A stretch of DNA of 64,000 nt. Source: Camillea tinctor (taxonomy: Eukaryota; Ascomycota; Sordariomycetes; Xylariales; Xylariaceae). Positions 38,667-50,957 of this stretch are shown here, piece by piece. The notes under the pieces were generated by a model. It ran no database searches and was not told the origin of the DNA. It saw nothing but the letters and a program-made list of their open reading frames with translations. Location: positions 62,391 to 126,390 of the forward strand of contig MU394099.1 in the NCBI GenBank assembly GCA_022578605.1, in the 5' to 3' direction. How positions within the stretch are numbered: the stretch's first letter is position 1; each line of letters opens with the position of its first letter. Made by a program: the position numbers and the translations under genes.

Positions 38667-41554
38667 CATAGATATGAGCAAGTATCTAAGAGCGATCGCC
38701 TCACATTAGCGTGTGTTACCTTAGCTGCACGTAAATCGAGCATATTGTATGATTATGATTATCATGAAACATCAGTTCAATGTGGTGTGCCCTTTCATCT
38801 TAGCCCTGGTACGCCATCGAAACTAATAAGAAACGTCCTGGGCTTGTTTTCCCGCATATGACCGGATGGACTAGCAAATCGGCTGGTTGGATGAAATCGT
38901 GTTGTATACACATGGATACACATCTCAATCTTCTTACCTATCTAGTGTAAGTGATGCTTGAGTCCGACTTTGAGTCCAACTTCGCTAATAAGCGGCTTAT
39001 GAGCTGTAAAGCTACTCGGAAAGCCTTGAGCTACTTGCCAAGTGGAAGTAATAATAGTGATTAGTAGTGAATAGGAATTACTTACTAGACTTAAGTTACT
39101 TACCGATAGAATGAATTCGCTATCCGTGCCCATTCCGCCCTGTTGTCAGCCGTGCAGCACCACCGGGCGCCCCCCTAAGGTGAGAAACACACCTACTCCG
39201 TAATAAGGAATCACATACTGCCTTGAGTACTTCGTAGGTGGGTGGGGGGCTGGGGTTAATCCGCATCGGTGTCTGTTGGGGTTAACTGGTCTCGCTTTTT
39301 CTTTTGCGAATATATATGCTTTCCTCGATGTAGCAACCCTACCCGGATAACGGACCCTGCCTGCGTACATGTGTGGCTCAATTTTTGCTTTAGAATCACA
39401 AGGTGCGACGCACGGCAGAATAGAAAAAAAAAAGGAAACATACACGCAGGCTATACTATCCGGTATACTGCGGGAATAATCTTGGGACTACTGCAAAAGA
39501 AGAAAAGAAAAAAAGCAGGGTCCTTACCTGCGTCTTGCTGCGTACCCACTGCAGTTTGCCTCTTTAGCCAGGAAAGTTCACGCATCACGCATGTCAGATT
39601 CCGGCTGGGTGGCTGCGCAACGAAACCAGTCTCAGGGACATGGATCAAATTGGAAAAAAAAAGGGGGGGAGAGGGGAGATGCGAAAGCGAGAGAGGAAAT
39701 GAACAGCAAACGCAAATGGGAAAGGAGTCAAAGACGGACGGAGAGAGATGTCCACTAGACAGGAAGAGGAACCCTATACTCATGGCTACTTAGGTACCCT
39801 TTGCATATACGATACTATATAGGTACCTCGTTGATCGATTGATGTGCCTAAAGTTAGTACTGGCGCTTGGCTGAGGACGATCTTTGAGGAAGAAAAAAAG
39901 AAGAGTGGAGTGGCAGGGCTGCCCAATGGTAGTTGGACCCTGCGTGGATGACCCCAGTCAAGACAGCTGGATGGACAAATTATGATGACATTTTTGATCA
40001 GCAAATACGTCACTTCTCCAAGCGGCAACGGGCCACCTGAACCTAATTTTATGGCGTCAATGATCTAAAACCATTACCTGGACTTTTCTTTTTCTGTGTA
40101 CCTAGTACGTCGCGCCTGTCGCCTGTCTCGTCTCTAGGTTATTAGTGTAGAAAACAAAAGTACTAGAATAATACCTATGCTATCATGCAAATGCACGGCG
40201 AATCCACATAGCGAATACGGGTATGCTGCATGTATTCCCTCGTACCTGATTTTGTCATCCGTGCCCCGATGCCCAGTGCCCCGCGGTCCACGCTTTCCGG
40301 GTAACTACCAGTGTTACGCAGCAGATCTATACCAGAGAGAAGGAAGGAGGAAGAATTCAGAGAGAAGGAGATAGTATGTCCATGTGTGTGTTAACAGTAC
40401 CTACCTAGGTACCGTACCTACATAGATTACCAATGTAGGTTAGGATATTGGATCTTTTCCATTCCTGTCTCCTCCTCCTCTCAATTGGAAAAGGGAAAAA
40501 AGATGATACTAGTACTTATTAGTCTCTAGCTTTAACTGAGGCAATTCATTTGTCTGCTGTCCCTCGGTTGCCGTGGTCCAACCATCTCGAGACCAGACGA
40601 GCGGGCATCCCCCTCCTAACTCGGATTGTGACACGGTCGATGATAATAATAGTCAAGTCACCATAATCCGACCTTTGACATCACATGGCAATACAACCCC
40701 CCTAACACAGCGTTCACCAAGTAACCAACAAGTTTATCTTGTTAAATCCATTTCAGCCCTTTTCTTTATTTTGAATGCGTTTATCTGTCTACCCAACCAC
40801 CAGCCTTCGCATCAACACCCACCAAGAAAAACCAAAACAACATTTGAACAACCGACAACCATACAGTTTTTGTAAGGCGCTATCATCATCTTGCAGTTTT
40901 AAGTAGGTTCCGAATGGAGTGAAGATACGACGACTCCACAAAAAAAAGAGAGTTTACCTGCTGTACACCCTCCCATACTGTACGAACAGCAAACAACACG
41001 CCACGCAGCATTAAGGTTTTTTTTTTGCCCTGAAGCCGGTCTTCTTTCTGGAAAAAAAAGAGGAAGGAAGGAAGGGAAGAAGGAAAGAGTAATAATAATA
41101 AAAAAGAAAAAGGAAAGACGTCAAGGGACAGACCAGGAAGGACCCGATAGATAACCTTACCAACCTTACCTCTCCTACTTCCTACCCTACCTGCACCAAC
41201 CCAACCCAACCTACTATTTCCCACCCTCCATCATCGGGCGAATCTCTAAAGGGGCCACACACACTCATACACACACATACACAAAGCCCTTGTCTTCTTC
41301 AAGTTTTTTCTTTACTATTATTCCTCCCGCCCCTCTCTAGCTGCTTTATACCATTGATAACTACTATTACCCAGGAAAGAAACCCACTTTGGGTCCTTGG
41401 GCTGCCAACTTTTTTTTTTAGTTCTTTTTCCCTCGAAACAGAATCCAAAGACTCCACACGTGGGGTTTTATCCGCCGAAAATCATCAGTTGCACTGGTCT
41501 TCCCTTTATGAGTAACGGGACTCTGTTCCCAACTCATCCAACAACATAGGCATT

Positions 41555-44289
41555 ATGACAAGTAACAAGATGAACGGTCACGGCCACCACCATACTCATC
41601 CTCACACCCATACTCGCAATACCACCCAGCATAGATCACCCGACGACATCGAGAATCTCGGTGCCTTCGCCCTCAAGTTATACAGACGTGCACGCAAAGC
41701 TGGTCCGGAATTCGAAAACATCACCGAGGCTGTGCGTGGGCTGCACACGGTGCTGAAGCATCTGAAATCCGAGACCGAAGACCCCGCATCGATCTTGAAC
41801 ACCGGCGACGACAACAATGCTGCTTCTGTCCGCGAGTTGACCCACATCGTCCAAGACACCGAGTTCACCCTGAAGCAAATAGACACAGTTCTAGAGAAAT
41901 ACGGGGGCACGGGAGCGGGTAGCGGCAGCGATGGCGAACCTGGTGGTAGGCGTATGGATGGTGACAAAGGTTGGACCATACTGGGGGGTCGAGAAAAGGA
42001 CATGATCGCTTTGCTTAACTCGAAACTTGCCAACCAAAGACTGAGCATCGATATGTTCCTCGACACCGTCCAGTTAGATAACCGATCCAAATCACACCAG
42101 GCGGTTGACACCAGCAGTGCGAACCTTGACTCTATTAAGGACAAGGTAGATGCTGTTGCGAAACGTATCTACTCACACCAAGACTCAAACCTTAGTGACA
42201 ATGAGGAAGAGATGTGGCAGCAGTTTAGAGATGCTCTCGAAGACGAAGGCTTCTCAAAGGATGTCTTGCGTAAGAACCAAGTATGTGTCCCTGAATTCCT
42301 TGAGCCTTGGCTCTGATTTGCTAACCCGAAACTTCCTAGGACGTGATACGGGCCTACATCCGCCAGATAGATGAACAGCGCTCCGTACATGGTGGCCCGA
42401 CGCCTTCTATGCGTGGGTTTCTAGAAAGTTACTACCCTCCGCGTGACTTGGCGCCCCAGGCCAACCCGTACCCTCCTTCTGACCTTAGCCCTAAGGAGAT
42501 GTACGATCCCATTACTGAAAACGAGAAGTTCTTCCCCTCTAACAGAATGGAGAGGCTACAGAACGATGACTACCCTATATATGGCGTGTTTAGGAGTGGC
42601 ACAGGGCTTTCCTACGACAAGCAGGCGTCGGACGAGTCTGACTCTTCGTCGGACTCCATGGCACTTATCTCAACCAAGGACCTCATGGCTTTCGATGACA
42701 GGGAGAGGGAGACTAACCTTGGTATGTCTATGGGAAATATGAGCCTGCAATCGCTGCCTCCGCCAACCTTTTCAACCCCTAACTATACTACCTCTACTTC
42801 CCCAACATCCAAATTCTTACCTCCCTCGTCCTCACAACCAGCCCTTCTTGCATCTTCGCCACCTACTCTCCGGAATGAGCTTCCTGTTTCACCTCGCTAC
42901 GTGCCACCGGTCTCCGCCTCCCCACTCAATGGTGGTGGTGACAATATCTCATCCCTAGCGCTTCGCCGGGACTCCATGACGCCACCTTTTACCAATGGCC
43001 AGCAACACCATTCATCGGATCCAGTACGCTCAGCCTCATTTAATGGAAGAGAACCACTTGGACCAGATACCCAAGGTCGACCAATCCTACCAGATGCAAA
43101 ATGGACACGCATTCGTCGGAGTTTAGTGTCAACAGAAGTGCTTGCAAAAGCGGGCGTGCGATTTGAAGCACGGCCCCACTTCGTTGCTGTCCTTGGGGAG
43201 CTCACAAGACAACAAGTGGAAGACTTTGCCAAGCAAAGCGCCGAAGTGCGCCGTATGCGGCGCAAGCTATCTATGGCTGCTTTGCCTAGAGACAACGAGA
43301 AAGGCAGGGGAGAGTCCGAAGGCAAGGATAGATCCGAGTTTGCGAAGCGGGAGAGGAGGCCGGAAGATAAATATCATCCCGACAAGTACCGTAATTGGGA
43401 TGTTATTGATGCTCAGCGAAACGGGCGTAGAACTAGTCAATCAGTTGACAATCACAGGCGCGCCAGTTCCGAGAGCGATTTATACGACACTTCTGACGAC
43501 GAGGATGAATATACCCAATCGTCTGATGACGGAGATGCTTATCCAGGTTCACATTCTAAATCATCTTCTCAGGCAGCCCCAAGCTCTCGCCATTCACCAC
43601 CCCAATCCCAACCTGATCGTCGCAATTCCGCTTCCTCAGCCATGGGAGCCAAACCCCACCGTTCGCGCACTAACGGTAGTCACGATACGGGCTCGTTCTC
43701 GTCAACTTCAAATTCCTTCTCCGGACCTGGTAGCCACGATAGTAGAAGGAATAGCAGCGAAGAGAAGGGGACCAAGGCTTACCCGTTCATCGTACCTCCC
43801 CCAAAAGAGACTAAGAATGGTGCAGATGGTGGAAGGGATGGTGCCACTCCAGCATCGACTGTGAAACCTAAGCCTATCCTCAAGAATAAGAATGATGACC
43901 CTCATGTTCGCTTCGACCCCAAGCCTCAGGTTCTAGACGACGGGTCAGGATCCTATTCACGCAGCTACAGAGACCGGGACCGGGATCGCGATAGAGATAG
44001 AGATAGGCACTACCGCTCCGATCGACACTCGGATCGGGATCGTCGTGACCGTGACCGAGACCGTGACCGCGATCATGACGGCCACCGGGAGCACCACCAC
44101 AGCAGTGGTAGACATCACTCCCGTCGCGACAGAGACCGGGAGCGAGATAGAGATGACTACTCGTCAAATGGCCGTCGCAAGGACCCGCGTAAGCGCAGCT
44201 CTAGGGGCGAAGCCCTCCGCGCCGTCGGTATTGGGAGCGCGGCTGCAAGTCTGCTAAGCGTGCTTGCGGAGGCTGCAGCAGGATTGTAG
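41555..44289 (+). CDS. Conserved fungal protein, helical N-domain, Arg-Asp-rich tail
   Basis: Exons 41555-42280 and 42340-44289 encode 891 residues; the 59-base intron runs from GTATGT to CCTAG. Residues 8-26 are His/Thr-rich (HGHHHTHPHTHT). A helical segment follows (about 31-240), starting DIENLGAFALKLYRRARKAG. It resembles the N-terminal helical domains of fungal signalling and NLR proteins, though this is weak. A second conserved block near 499-553 (WTRIRRSLVSTEVLAKAG, FAVL-type strand, QVEDFAKQSAEVRRMRR) is probably the fungal DUF8035 domain. From about 782 the chain is Arg-Asp and Arg-Glu dipeptide repeat, ending in a small hydrophobic C-terminus (GIGSAAASLLSVLAEAAAGL). RD/RE repeats recall nuclear RNA-binding scaffolds. 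The function is not known. The gene converges on the BRCT gene. Confidence 0.75.
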
Positions 44290-45312
44290 ATTTTTTTTTT
44301 TTTTTCATTAAGGGAGATAATGACATTATATATACCATGAAATGGAAGCGGGTGGTCAATAAGATGACCTTTTTTTTTGTTTTTACATAAAACCAAGGAC
44401 GACATTATGATGAGAAGGAAATTGGAGAACATTTCAGTTCAGGTTGGAAAAAAAACATTATTTCTTTTGGGATGAAGATGGCTTATATCCTTTTTTGCTA
44501 TCCCCTTATTATTCATGCGTAGCACTGAGTGCTAGCGATCACGTGTTCGGACTTTTTTTCTTTTCCTATGACGGTGGTCTTCTATTTCTGATGCTAGCAA
44601 CATTTTATACCCCCTTTATATATATGGATATAATATTCGAAAATTCGGTTTCATTTTGGTTGAATACCGGGTTGTTTGTTTTGTATCTGTTTAGTGAAAA
44701 AAGATTGGTAGTACTTTTTTTTTATAGTGATTTGAGTATCTATGTAATATAGGTATAATATTCATATAACATAGTTGCACGACCTTTTGGTATAAAACTC
44801 ACCTAGCGCTAGTTAGGACCTAGGTTATGCGTCTTTGTATACCGGAATATGAGGCTGGGATGTTGCTGGTTCAATTAGGGGTTGGATGAAAAAGGGGGCT
44901 TGGGGTTTAAATAACTTACTAGGCTAGGTGGGATTAGGTAGGTATATGTTTATGAGGTCCCGCTTGGTAGGTAGGGTATTGGAATTAGGTTGTTCGTGGG
45001 TTGGCTAGGTAGGTTATCCCCTTTTTCTCTTTCTTTTTGGTGTTGATTGGGGTTTGATATATGGTGTATGGTATGTAGTAGGTTAGGTATCTATTTACAG
45101 GGTTGGGGGGGGGTTATGGTTCCTTTACTTTCCTCGCACAGCACATCGCATTCCACCCCAGCCCATGCTGTTGTCTTGTTTCCAGATCGGATAATACTCC
45201 TGTACTTGTAACATAGGTTGACCTGCTTATCTTCTTCTCTTTTCTTCTTCTTTGGCTTTTGCTTATCTCTTTTCTTTGCTTGCAATGCACATCCCCCCCT
45301 TTCCTTGCCCCG
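44290..45312. other. Spacer between convergent genes
   Basis: The 1.0 kb between the two stop codons is AT- and T-rich 3' flank with TAGGTA/TTAGGT tracts around 44930-45090. No gene is seen. Confidence 0.5.
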
Positions 45313-48097
45313 CTATACCCGCCTCCGCATACTCCTCTTCCCCGACCCCATAGCCCCTATCCCGCCCAGCCCCAGCCCCATCCCACCCATCCTACTATTA
45401 CCCTTATCCTCGCTCTTCTCTCCTTTCTCCCCTATGCCTGCTGAACCTGTACTTGAGGAGCCCGTACCCGCGAAGCTCTGCCCCATCATGCGATCCATGA
45501 TCTTGGCGCGATGTTTCCGCGCCTCGGGGTTATCGTACTCGATCTGCGTGGCGGGGGGTTCTTCTCCTCCTTCACCTCCCCCCCTTCTTTCCCCTCCTGA
45601 CCCTTCCTGCCCTTCGCGTATACCCTTCATGGAAGCACCCCCGCCGTGCGTTATCCTCCCCGTGCCCGTCGAGGACTCCACGCTCCCGCTCGACGCGGCG
45701 GACACGTTGCTCGCGGCGCGGCCGAACACCTCGCGCTTGCGCCGCGTTGGGCCGGTGGTTGCGGCCGCGGCCGAGGGCAAGGGTTTCAGGCCCCCTTCTG
45801 CCGCGCCATCCGGCATGAGCGAGTTGAGGCGGTCGGAGAGAATCCTGCGCTCGGCGGCTTTGGCTTCGTCGGCGGCTTTGCGCCTAGCTTCTTCTTGTTT
45901 GCGGGCTGCGGCTTCGGCGTCCCGGGCAGTAGGGATGGCGCTCGCGTCTGAGTCGTCTGAGTCCCCGACCTCGCCGCCCGTTGGGAAGCGCTTTAATCGA
46001 CGTGAGGGCGGGGACTTGTTTAGTGTGGTGGATTTGCTTTCGGAAAGGGGCGCGGGTATAGGGGCGGGTACTGAGTCGAGGCTTTCGGAGAAGTGTTCAG
46101 GAGCAGTTTCATAATGTGATTCGCTGGCTTCTCCCTGTCTGACTTGCACCGAGTCCTCTACGATGGAGATATTTGCAGGCCCGACATCGTCATCAAACGC
46201 TGTAGTGTCGATACCGGCTCGCGATGGGGGGTGTGGGGCATTTGGGCCAGGTGGGTTTATTTTTTTCGGCATGGGCTCTGATCTTGTTCTTAGGAGAGTT
46301 TCTCTCTCCGCTCTCTTTACGCCTCCGTGGTCCATGCTGATCTTCTGGCCCAGCTCTTTGAACAGGAATCCGTCCCAGGGCACCAGGCAGCCTGTTGTGA
46401 TGCACTGCCACAGCCACTCGGCGTCGACGACGGGGATATTAGATAGCATGGCGTAGTCTAGTTTCTGCTTCCTCACGTCTTGGAGCGCGGGACAGAGAAG
46501 CAGCGAACTCTGCGAATTGAAGCGTTCTGAATAGTTGGCTCCGAGCTGCGTGATGGCCTTCTCTATTTGATTTAACTGCTCGTTTTTAAACCCGGTCGTA
46601 CATATAATCAAGTTTTGGAATCCATCGATGGGAAAGCGCGGGAATGGCTGTCCTAGGACGTGTTCGTTAGGCGAGAATAACGTCCGGTTGTGTATACAGC
46701 GTTCAATGAAGAACTCGGTGACGATGTGGACTCCCTCCAGAAGTTGCGGGTGGGTATCTGGCTGGGATGTCTGCGGGACGACAAGATAGCGGTTTTCTAG
46801 GGGTTCAGAGTGTTTAGGCGACGCGGTGTCTTCTAATGACTGCGATACTTGGCCTCCATGGGATGTGAGATGGTGGCACACAAGTTCCTCTCTGCGCTTA
46901 GAAAACCCGGAGATGAAGAACCGGCAATGCGAGAAGACTCCCTCGCGATGCGCCTGGTGATTGATGTTCTCCACCTCCCTAGCCGGGGGCACATTTGATA
47001 CAAACGACATGGCCGAGTCAGCCGCGAGGAGACTCGGGACGCTCTGCGCTCGTTCGTCGGGATTCGGGTTTGGTCTTAATTGGTCGACAGAGGATTGCTT
47101 CACCAGAATGTCACCCCAGAGATTGTCCCTTTGGCTGCTGAGCTTCATGCTCGCCGTCTTCCTCAGCTTCCTTCTTCCGGCTTCGGGCGCGGGAACACTA
47201 CCGTCGCGCAACCGTTTACCGGTGGATACCCGGCGCAGCTCCTTTCTCGTCCAGGCACCTTTCCCTCGTTCTTCTGGAGGCAGGGTGGGATCGTAGCACT
47301 CTTCGTTCAATATCATGCCTCGCTCGACGCTGTCATGTAACCACTCTATGGAAACAGTACGTATATTCCATCGCCTTGCTGCTTGGTACTTCTTGCCGTC
47401 AGGTCTATGGGTGATCAGGTGGGTAACTCTCCGCGAGAGGTCAGGGATGAATTCTCCGCCGTTATTCGTGACCTTGTCTTCGATAAAGGAACGCATCTGG
47501 CCTGTAGAGGAGGAGGGTTAGGTTCGGGGTCAGCTAGCTATTATCATAAATAATAACGAGTGCTTCCAATGGACATACTATCTTCGAATCCGGTCAGGCA
47601 ACACACCAATTTTATCCTCTCTCGTTCTTGCGGGTTAGGACTGTTGGGTATTCCACCACTTGCTTCGAAGGTGCGCAGCTGCCACTTGCTTTCCAAGGCG
47701 GTAAAGTCCATCTCTCTATCCTCCAGCCACAGGGTGCGCACTTCATCGATCCAGCCAGCAGCCATGGGCTTAATGTCGGGCCTCTCCTTTGCGACATGGC
47801 GATACTTGGCGGTGTTGTAGTCCCCAACAATGAGGTGGGTGACATCGGGGGTCAAGTCATATTTATGAAGGCCGCCCATGTCATTAACACGGGATGCGAT
47901 CTCAGTCTAGAGGACCGGGGTGGGATTGATATGGACATTTAGTGATAATTATCCTTTGTAGTTAGTTAGTTGTAGTGGGATTGACTTACACGCTGATCGG
48001 CCTCGATGCTGGTGCAGCAGATAACAAGACCTTGAAAGGGGTGAGACGGGTCGAAAGACTCTCGATCGAGCTCGGACGAGAGCGGTGGTGATTCCAT
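45313..48097 (-). CDS. Four-BRCT replication/checkpoint scaffold, Rad4/Dpb11/TopBP1 type
   Basis: Exons 48097-47990, 47906-47579 and 47501-45313 encode 874 residues; both introns restore BRCT sequence. BRCT1 spans about 16-110 (FQGLVICCTSI, DVTHLIVGDYNTAKY) and BRCT2 about 133-225 (LVCCLTGFEDSQMRSFIE, VTHLITHRPDGKKY). BRCT3 spans about 333-425 (CRFFISGFSKRREELV) and BRCT4 about 440-525 (NLIICTTGFKN, DAEWLWQCITTG). The tail is acidic, then basic and Gly-rich, with no catalytic domain. Two BRCT pairs plus a disordered tail are the layout of fission-yeast Rad4/Cut5 and budding-yeast Dpb11. These bind phosphorylated Sld2/Sld3 to start replication, and the 9-1-1 clamp to activate ATR/Mec1. The conserved Thr/Ser and Trp positions of phosphate-binding BRCTs look present. 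The promoter carries three CGCGT cores. The start matches the BRCT1 lead-in. Confidence 0.88.
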
Positions 48098-48274
48098 GAC
48101 CGGCAAGAATGGACTTTACAACTAAATATATTCGAACAAGTATTGAAGTTCATACGTCAAGCTAACCAAAGCAACCAAAGTAAAGAAAAATACCAGTAAA
48201 TATAAAAAAGTGGATTGGTTGATTGACTGAGTGATTGTTTAAGTTGTATGTATAAGAGGCAAATGGCTTAGTAT

Positions 48275-48361
48275 CGCGTCTCAATCGCGTCCTCAGGTTA
48301 ATTGATAATAGTGGGGGCAAGATTTAAACTACTAGGTACATACATACAAAAAGAATCGCGT
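48275..48361 (-). promoter_or_regulatory. Three MBF-like (ACGCG) sites upstream of the BRCT gene
   Basis: CGCGT occurs at 48275-48279, 48286-48290 and 48357-48361, reading GACGCGAT, GACGCGAT and TACGCGAT on the coding strand, about 180-265 bases from the ATG. ACGCG is the MBF core for G1/S genes. Clustering and gene function support the call; binding is not shown. Confidence 0.5.
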
Positions 48362-48451
48362 ACCTACCTAAAGCAACTTATCTTATCTATGCCGGCTTAT
48401 CGCTAGGTATGTGACGTAGCTACCTACCAAGGATATGTGCTAAGATAGAGC

Positions 48452-48490
48452 GATAAGATAATATGATAAGATAATGTGATAAGATATGTA
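48452..48490. repeat. 13-bp tandem repeat of GATA-factor sites
   Basis: Three copies of GATAAGATAATAT/GATAAGATAATGT/GATAAGATATGTA lie head to tail, each with GATAAG. Inverted copies (CTTATCTTATC and GGCTTATCGC) lie just before, at about 48378-48402. HGATAR is the site of fungal AreA/NIT2 and siderophore-regulator GATA factors. Confidence 0.6.
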
Positions 48491-50795
48491 ATTGATAATA
48501 TGTGCATAACTATGAGCATAATTATGTGCATACACTATGTATACAGGCTTCTCTTCTATTGGCTGGCTATAAACTCTTCATTCTTCCAACAACTACTACT
48601 TATAAGTAGCTATACTACCTAAGTATATATATACTATTACATACCATATTACTACCATGTGACTACCATATGCACCATACGAATCTGGACTTATTTGTAT
48701 CGGGGATATACTACCAAAGAAGAAGAATCCTTCCCCTTGCGTTCTATTATTGATTTTTTCTTTGCTTTTTCATTTCCATTTCCATGTAAGTCAAATCGAT
48801 CGATATGGTAAAATCTAATAAAGGGTCCTGATGTCCACGATAATCCAATGATGTTCTACTCTCCCGCTACAACTCCAAGATAACATTGCACGATGCGATA
48901 CGATGCTCTTATATAGCCCCGTATAGGCAAAGCCCACTCTCCCTCCAGTTCATCCAACCATACTTGTCAAAACGTACGACATGCGGTTACCTACATCATG
49001 GCTGCCTTTCGGCGCCCAACCCAGATCTGCCCAGACAGCCAGCTTTCGGAAACTAAGCAAGCCATGCATCCTGCCATACATCCTGCCATGCATTCCTGCA
49101 GCCATTCTGCATATTGTAATCACTACTGCCGCACATCTTGTTTTTTTCTTCTTTCCTTTTTTTCTCTTTTCTTCCGGCCGCCAGCATTACACAAAACTTC
49201 TGCAACAACCAGCCACAAACAAGCTGATGGCGTTGGTGGGAATATCGGAAGCAGGACAACTGGTCTACCCATCCACTCACCACCACACTTCTACCACCAC
49301 CTGTTACAATCACGATTTCGAGTCACCCCATACCCATATCCCATATATATAGTGACATGAACACATAGGTAACCAACCTGCCACTTTGTGAAGCACGGAA
49401 AGCCTCGCCCGTCTTGGTCTCCCAGCTATCTTATTTACATCGGAAGAAAAAAGGGGGACGGGAGATGATGAGTTGATATCAGTAAGGCTGAGGTGGTGAA
49501 CGACCCCGTAACGTGGCTCTCGTCACACACGGGACGTCGAGGTCACACGGATTGGCAAACTTCTTATAAGATCGCTCATGACGATCGATGGTTGGCGTTC
49601 GAATGCTTATTGTCTTTCCCTCTTATCAGCAATAGCATGGTTCAATGAAAATCCTCCGCATCGAACCCAACAAAAACTTGACGTGTTATATGTCTTGGTG
49701 TTACAACTTATGACTTACTACCCTATTATCAACTGGATCCTGCTGTATCCCGCCGTCTTTTCTTCTTCCCTCCTCCTCTATCTACGTCTTTCCTATCTTC
49801 AACCTCGTGTAGCGGTGGGGTGTAAGCTTCTCATTCGGTAAAGCTAGGGGGGTGATGGCTTTCTTGGTGTTCCCGAGGGAAATTTGTTTATTCTTCAAGC
49901 ATAATCCTGTCTTCGTCCCCCCCTCCTCCCATCATGTACCAGATGGGGACTGGAAGATTGCAGGAATTTTGGGCAGCCAAGTTTCACGCTTGACATCATA
50001 GCATCAAACTAGGCTGTCTAGTTCACCAGTCTCCGTGTCTCTCTTCCAACAGGATCGCTTAGCGGCCTTCCGCTTCAGCAGCCATCTCCTCCCAAGTCCG
50101 AGCTGCGTTTTTCCGGAAAGGGATGTCTACCTAGTAAGTCCCTACATGCCTTACATACTTGACCTGCCGGTAGACGACGGCTCAACCCATTGTGTCGTCA
50201 CGACGGAATATGTTCATGTGCAACGACAGCACGGCATCCTCCACCTCGCCATCCGAGGGGGCTAATCACTTGTGAGCATTTGTCCACACCACATAGCCTA
50301 TAGCCGATTATATCATGTCGTGTCACAGCTCGGGCTACCGTAGTAGGGAATCTCCCAGATCTCGATAGTGTTGATCATGGCGCCATCAAACGCTCTACGA
50401 ACGCGGCTCTTGGGCTTGATCTACCGGTACACATCGTCATACCTGAGCGCAACAAGCAGCTTTCTGCAGCAGAGATGAAATCCTACCCACGCGCGTCGAA
50501 CCCGTCTCGCTGTCGTGTTTCATCATATCTCCATTTTTCCGCCTTGCTTGATGCTATGTTTCGCATCACAGGGCTGCTAGCGTAGTATCCCGGTGCCGAT
50601 TTATATGTCGGCAATTGCGGCATTTGTTAATTACTTTCACCTACCTTGATGCTCCATTCTTTTCCTGTCCTCTGCCTAGCCAGTAGCAATCATCTTCTAC
50701 CCCATATCTGACTTCATACCTTACCCTACACCTTCCTCTGCCCCGGATCCTAGTTCATGGGTGGCCATATTCCCCGTACCCGCCTCTTCCAACTG

Positions 50796-50805
50796 TATAT
50801 ATAAA
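50796..50805 (+). promoter_or_regulatory. TATA box of the RS-rich protein gene
   Basis: TATATATAAA lies 153 bases upstream of the ATG at 50958. It is followed by a pyrimidine-rich leader, a typical fungal core promoter layout. Confidence 0.55.
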
Positions 50806-50957
50806 GACTTAGTTTGGGGGTCTCCAGTCTAAACCAACTTGTCAACTCTGCATCCGAAGAACTGTATCATTATCATACGTGGCTCTCCTCCTTCATCATA
50901 TCATCCTTGAAGGTCTAGGCCAACTTAGCTTTTACCAAGTTTAACTTACCCCTTATT

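Larger units (their letters stand above)
33937..41554. other. 7.6 kb gene-poor region
   Basis: No reading frame here carries a recognised domain. The region holds poly-T/poly-A tracts, AAAC and CACATA microsatellites, and many TAGGTA/TACCTA motifs (for example 40401-40440). Short frames at 34404-34760 (-), 34812-35216 (-), 39269-39793 (+) and 40573-40875 (+) look like chance or untranslated leader. The last 350 bases (CT-rich tracts ending at 41554) are the likely promoter and 5' leader of the gene at 41555. A long noncoding transcript or a gene with many tiny exons cannot be excluded by eye. Confidence 0.5.
48098..50957. other. Intergenic region with MBF-like sites and a GATA tandem
   Basis: No supported gene lies in this 2.9 kb. 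The first 300 bases are the BRCT-gene promoter, with CGCGT cores. A 13-bp GATAAG tandem follows at 48452-48490. The stretch from 48960 to 50750 has short frames (including a 33-codon one at 50377-50478, +) with no recognised product. The end is the promoter of the gene at 50958, with a TATA box. Confidence 0.5.

Noticed and set aside
37440..38670. CRISPR array
   Set aside because: The repeats are simple microsatellites without spacers, and this is fungal nuclear DNA.
38322..38743. Overlapping minus-strand frames rich in Val/Cys/Tyr
   Set aside because: They translate the CACATA microsatellite.
39269..39793. 174-codon plus-strand frame in the gene-poor region
   Set aside because: Lys/Arg runs come from poly-A tracts; no domain, no intron logic, no promoter.
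45218..46114. 298-codon plus-strand frame
   Set aside because: Antisense to the BRCT gene tail.
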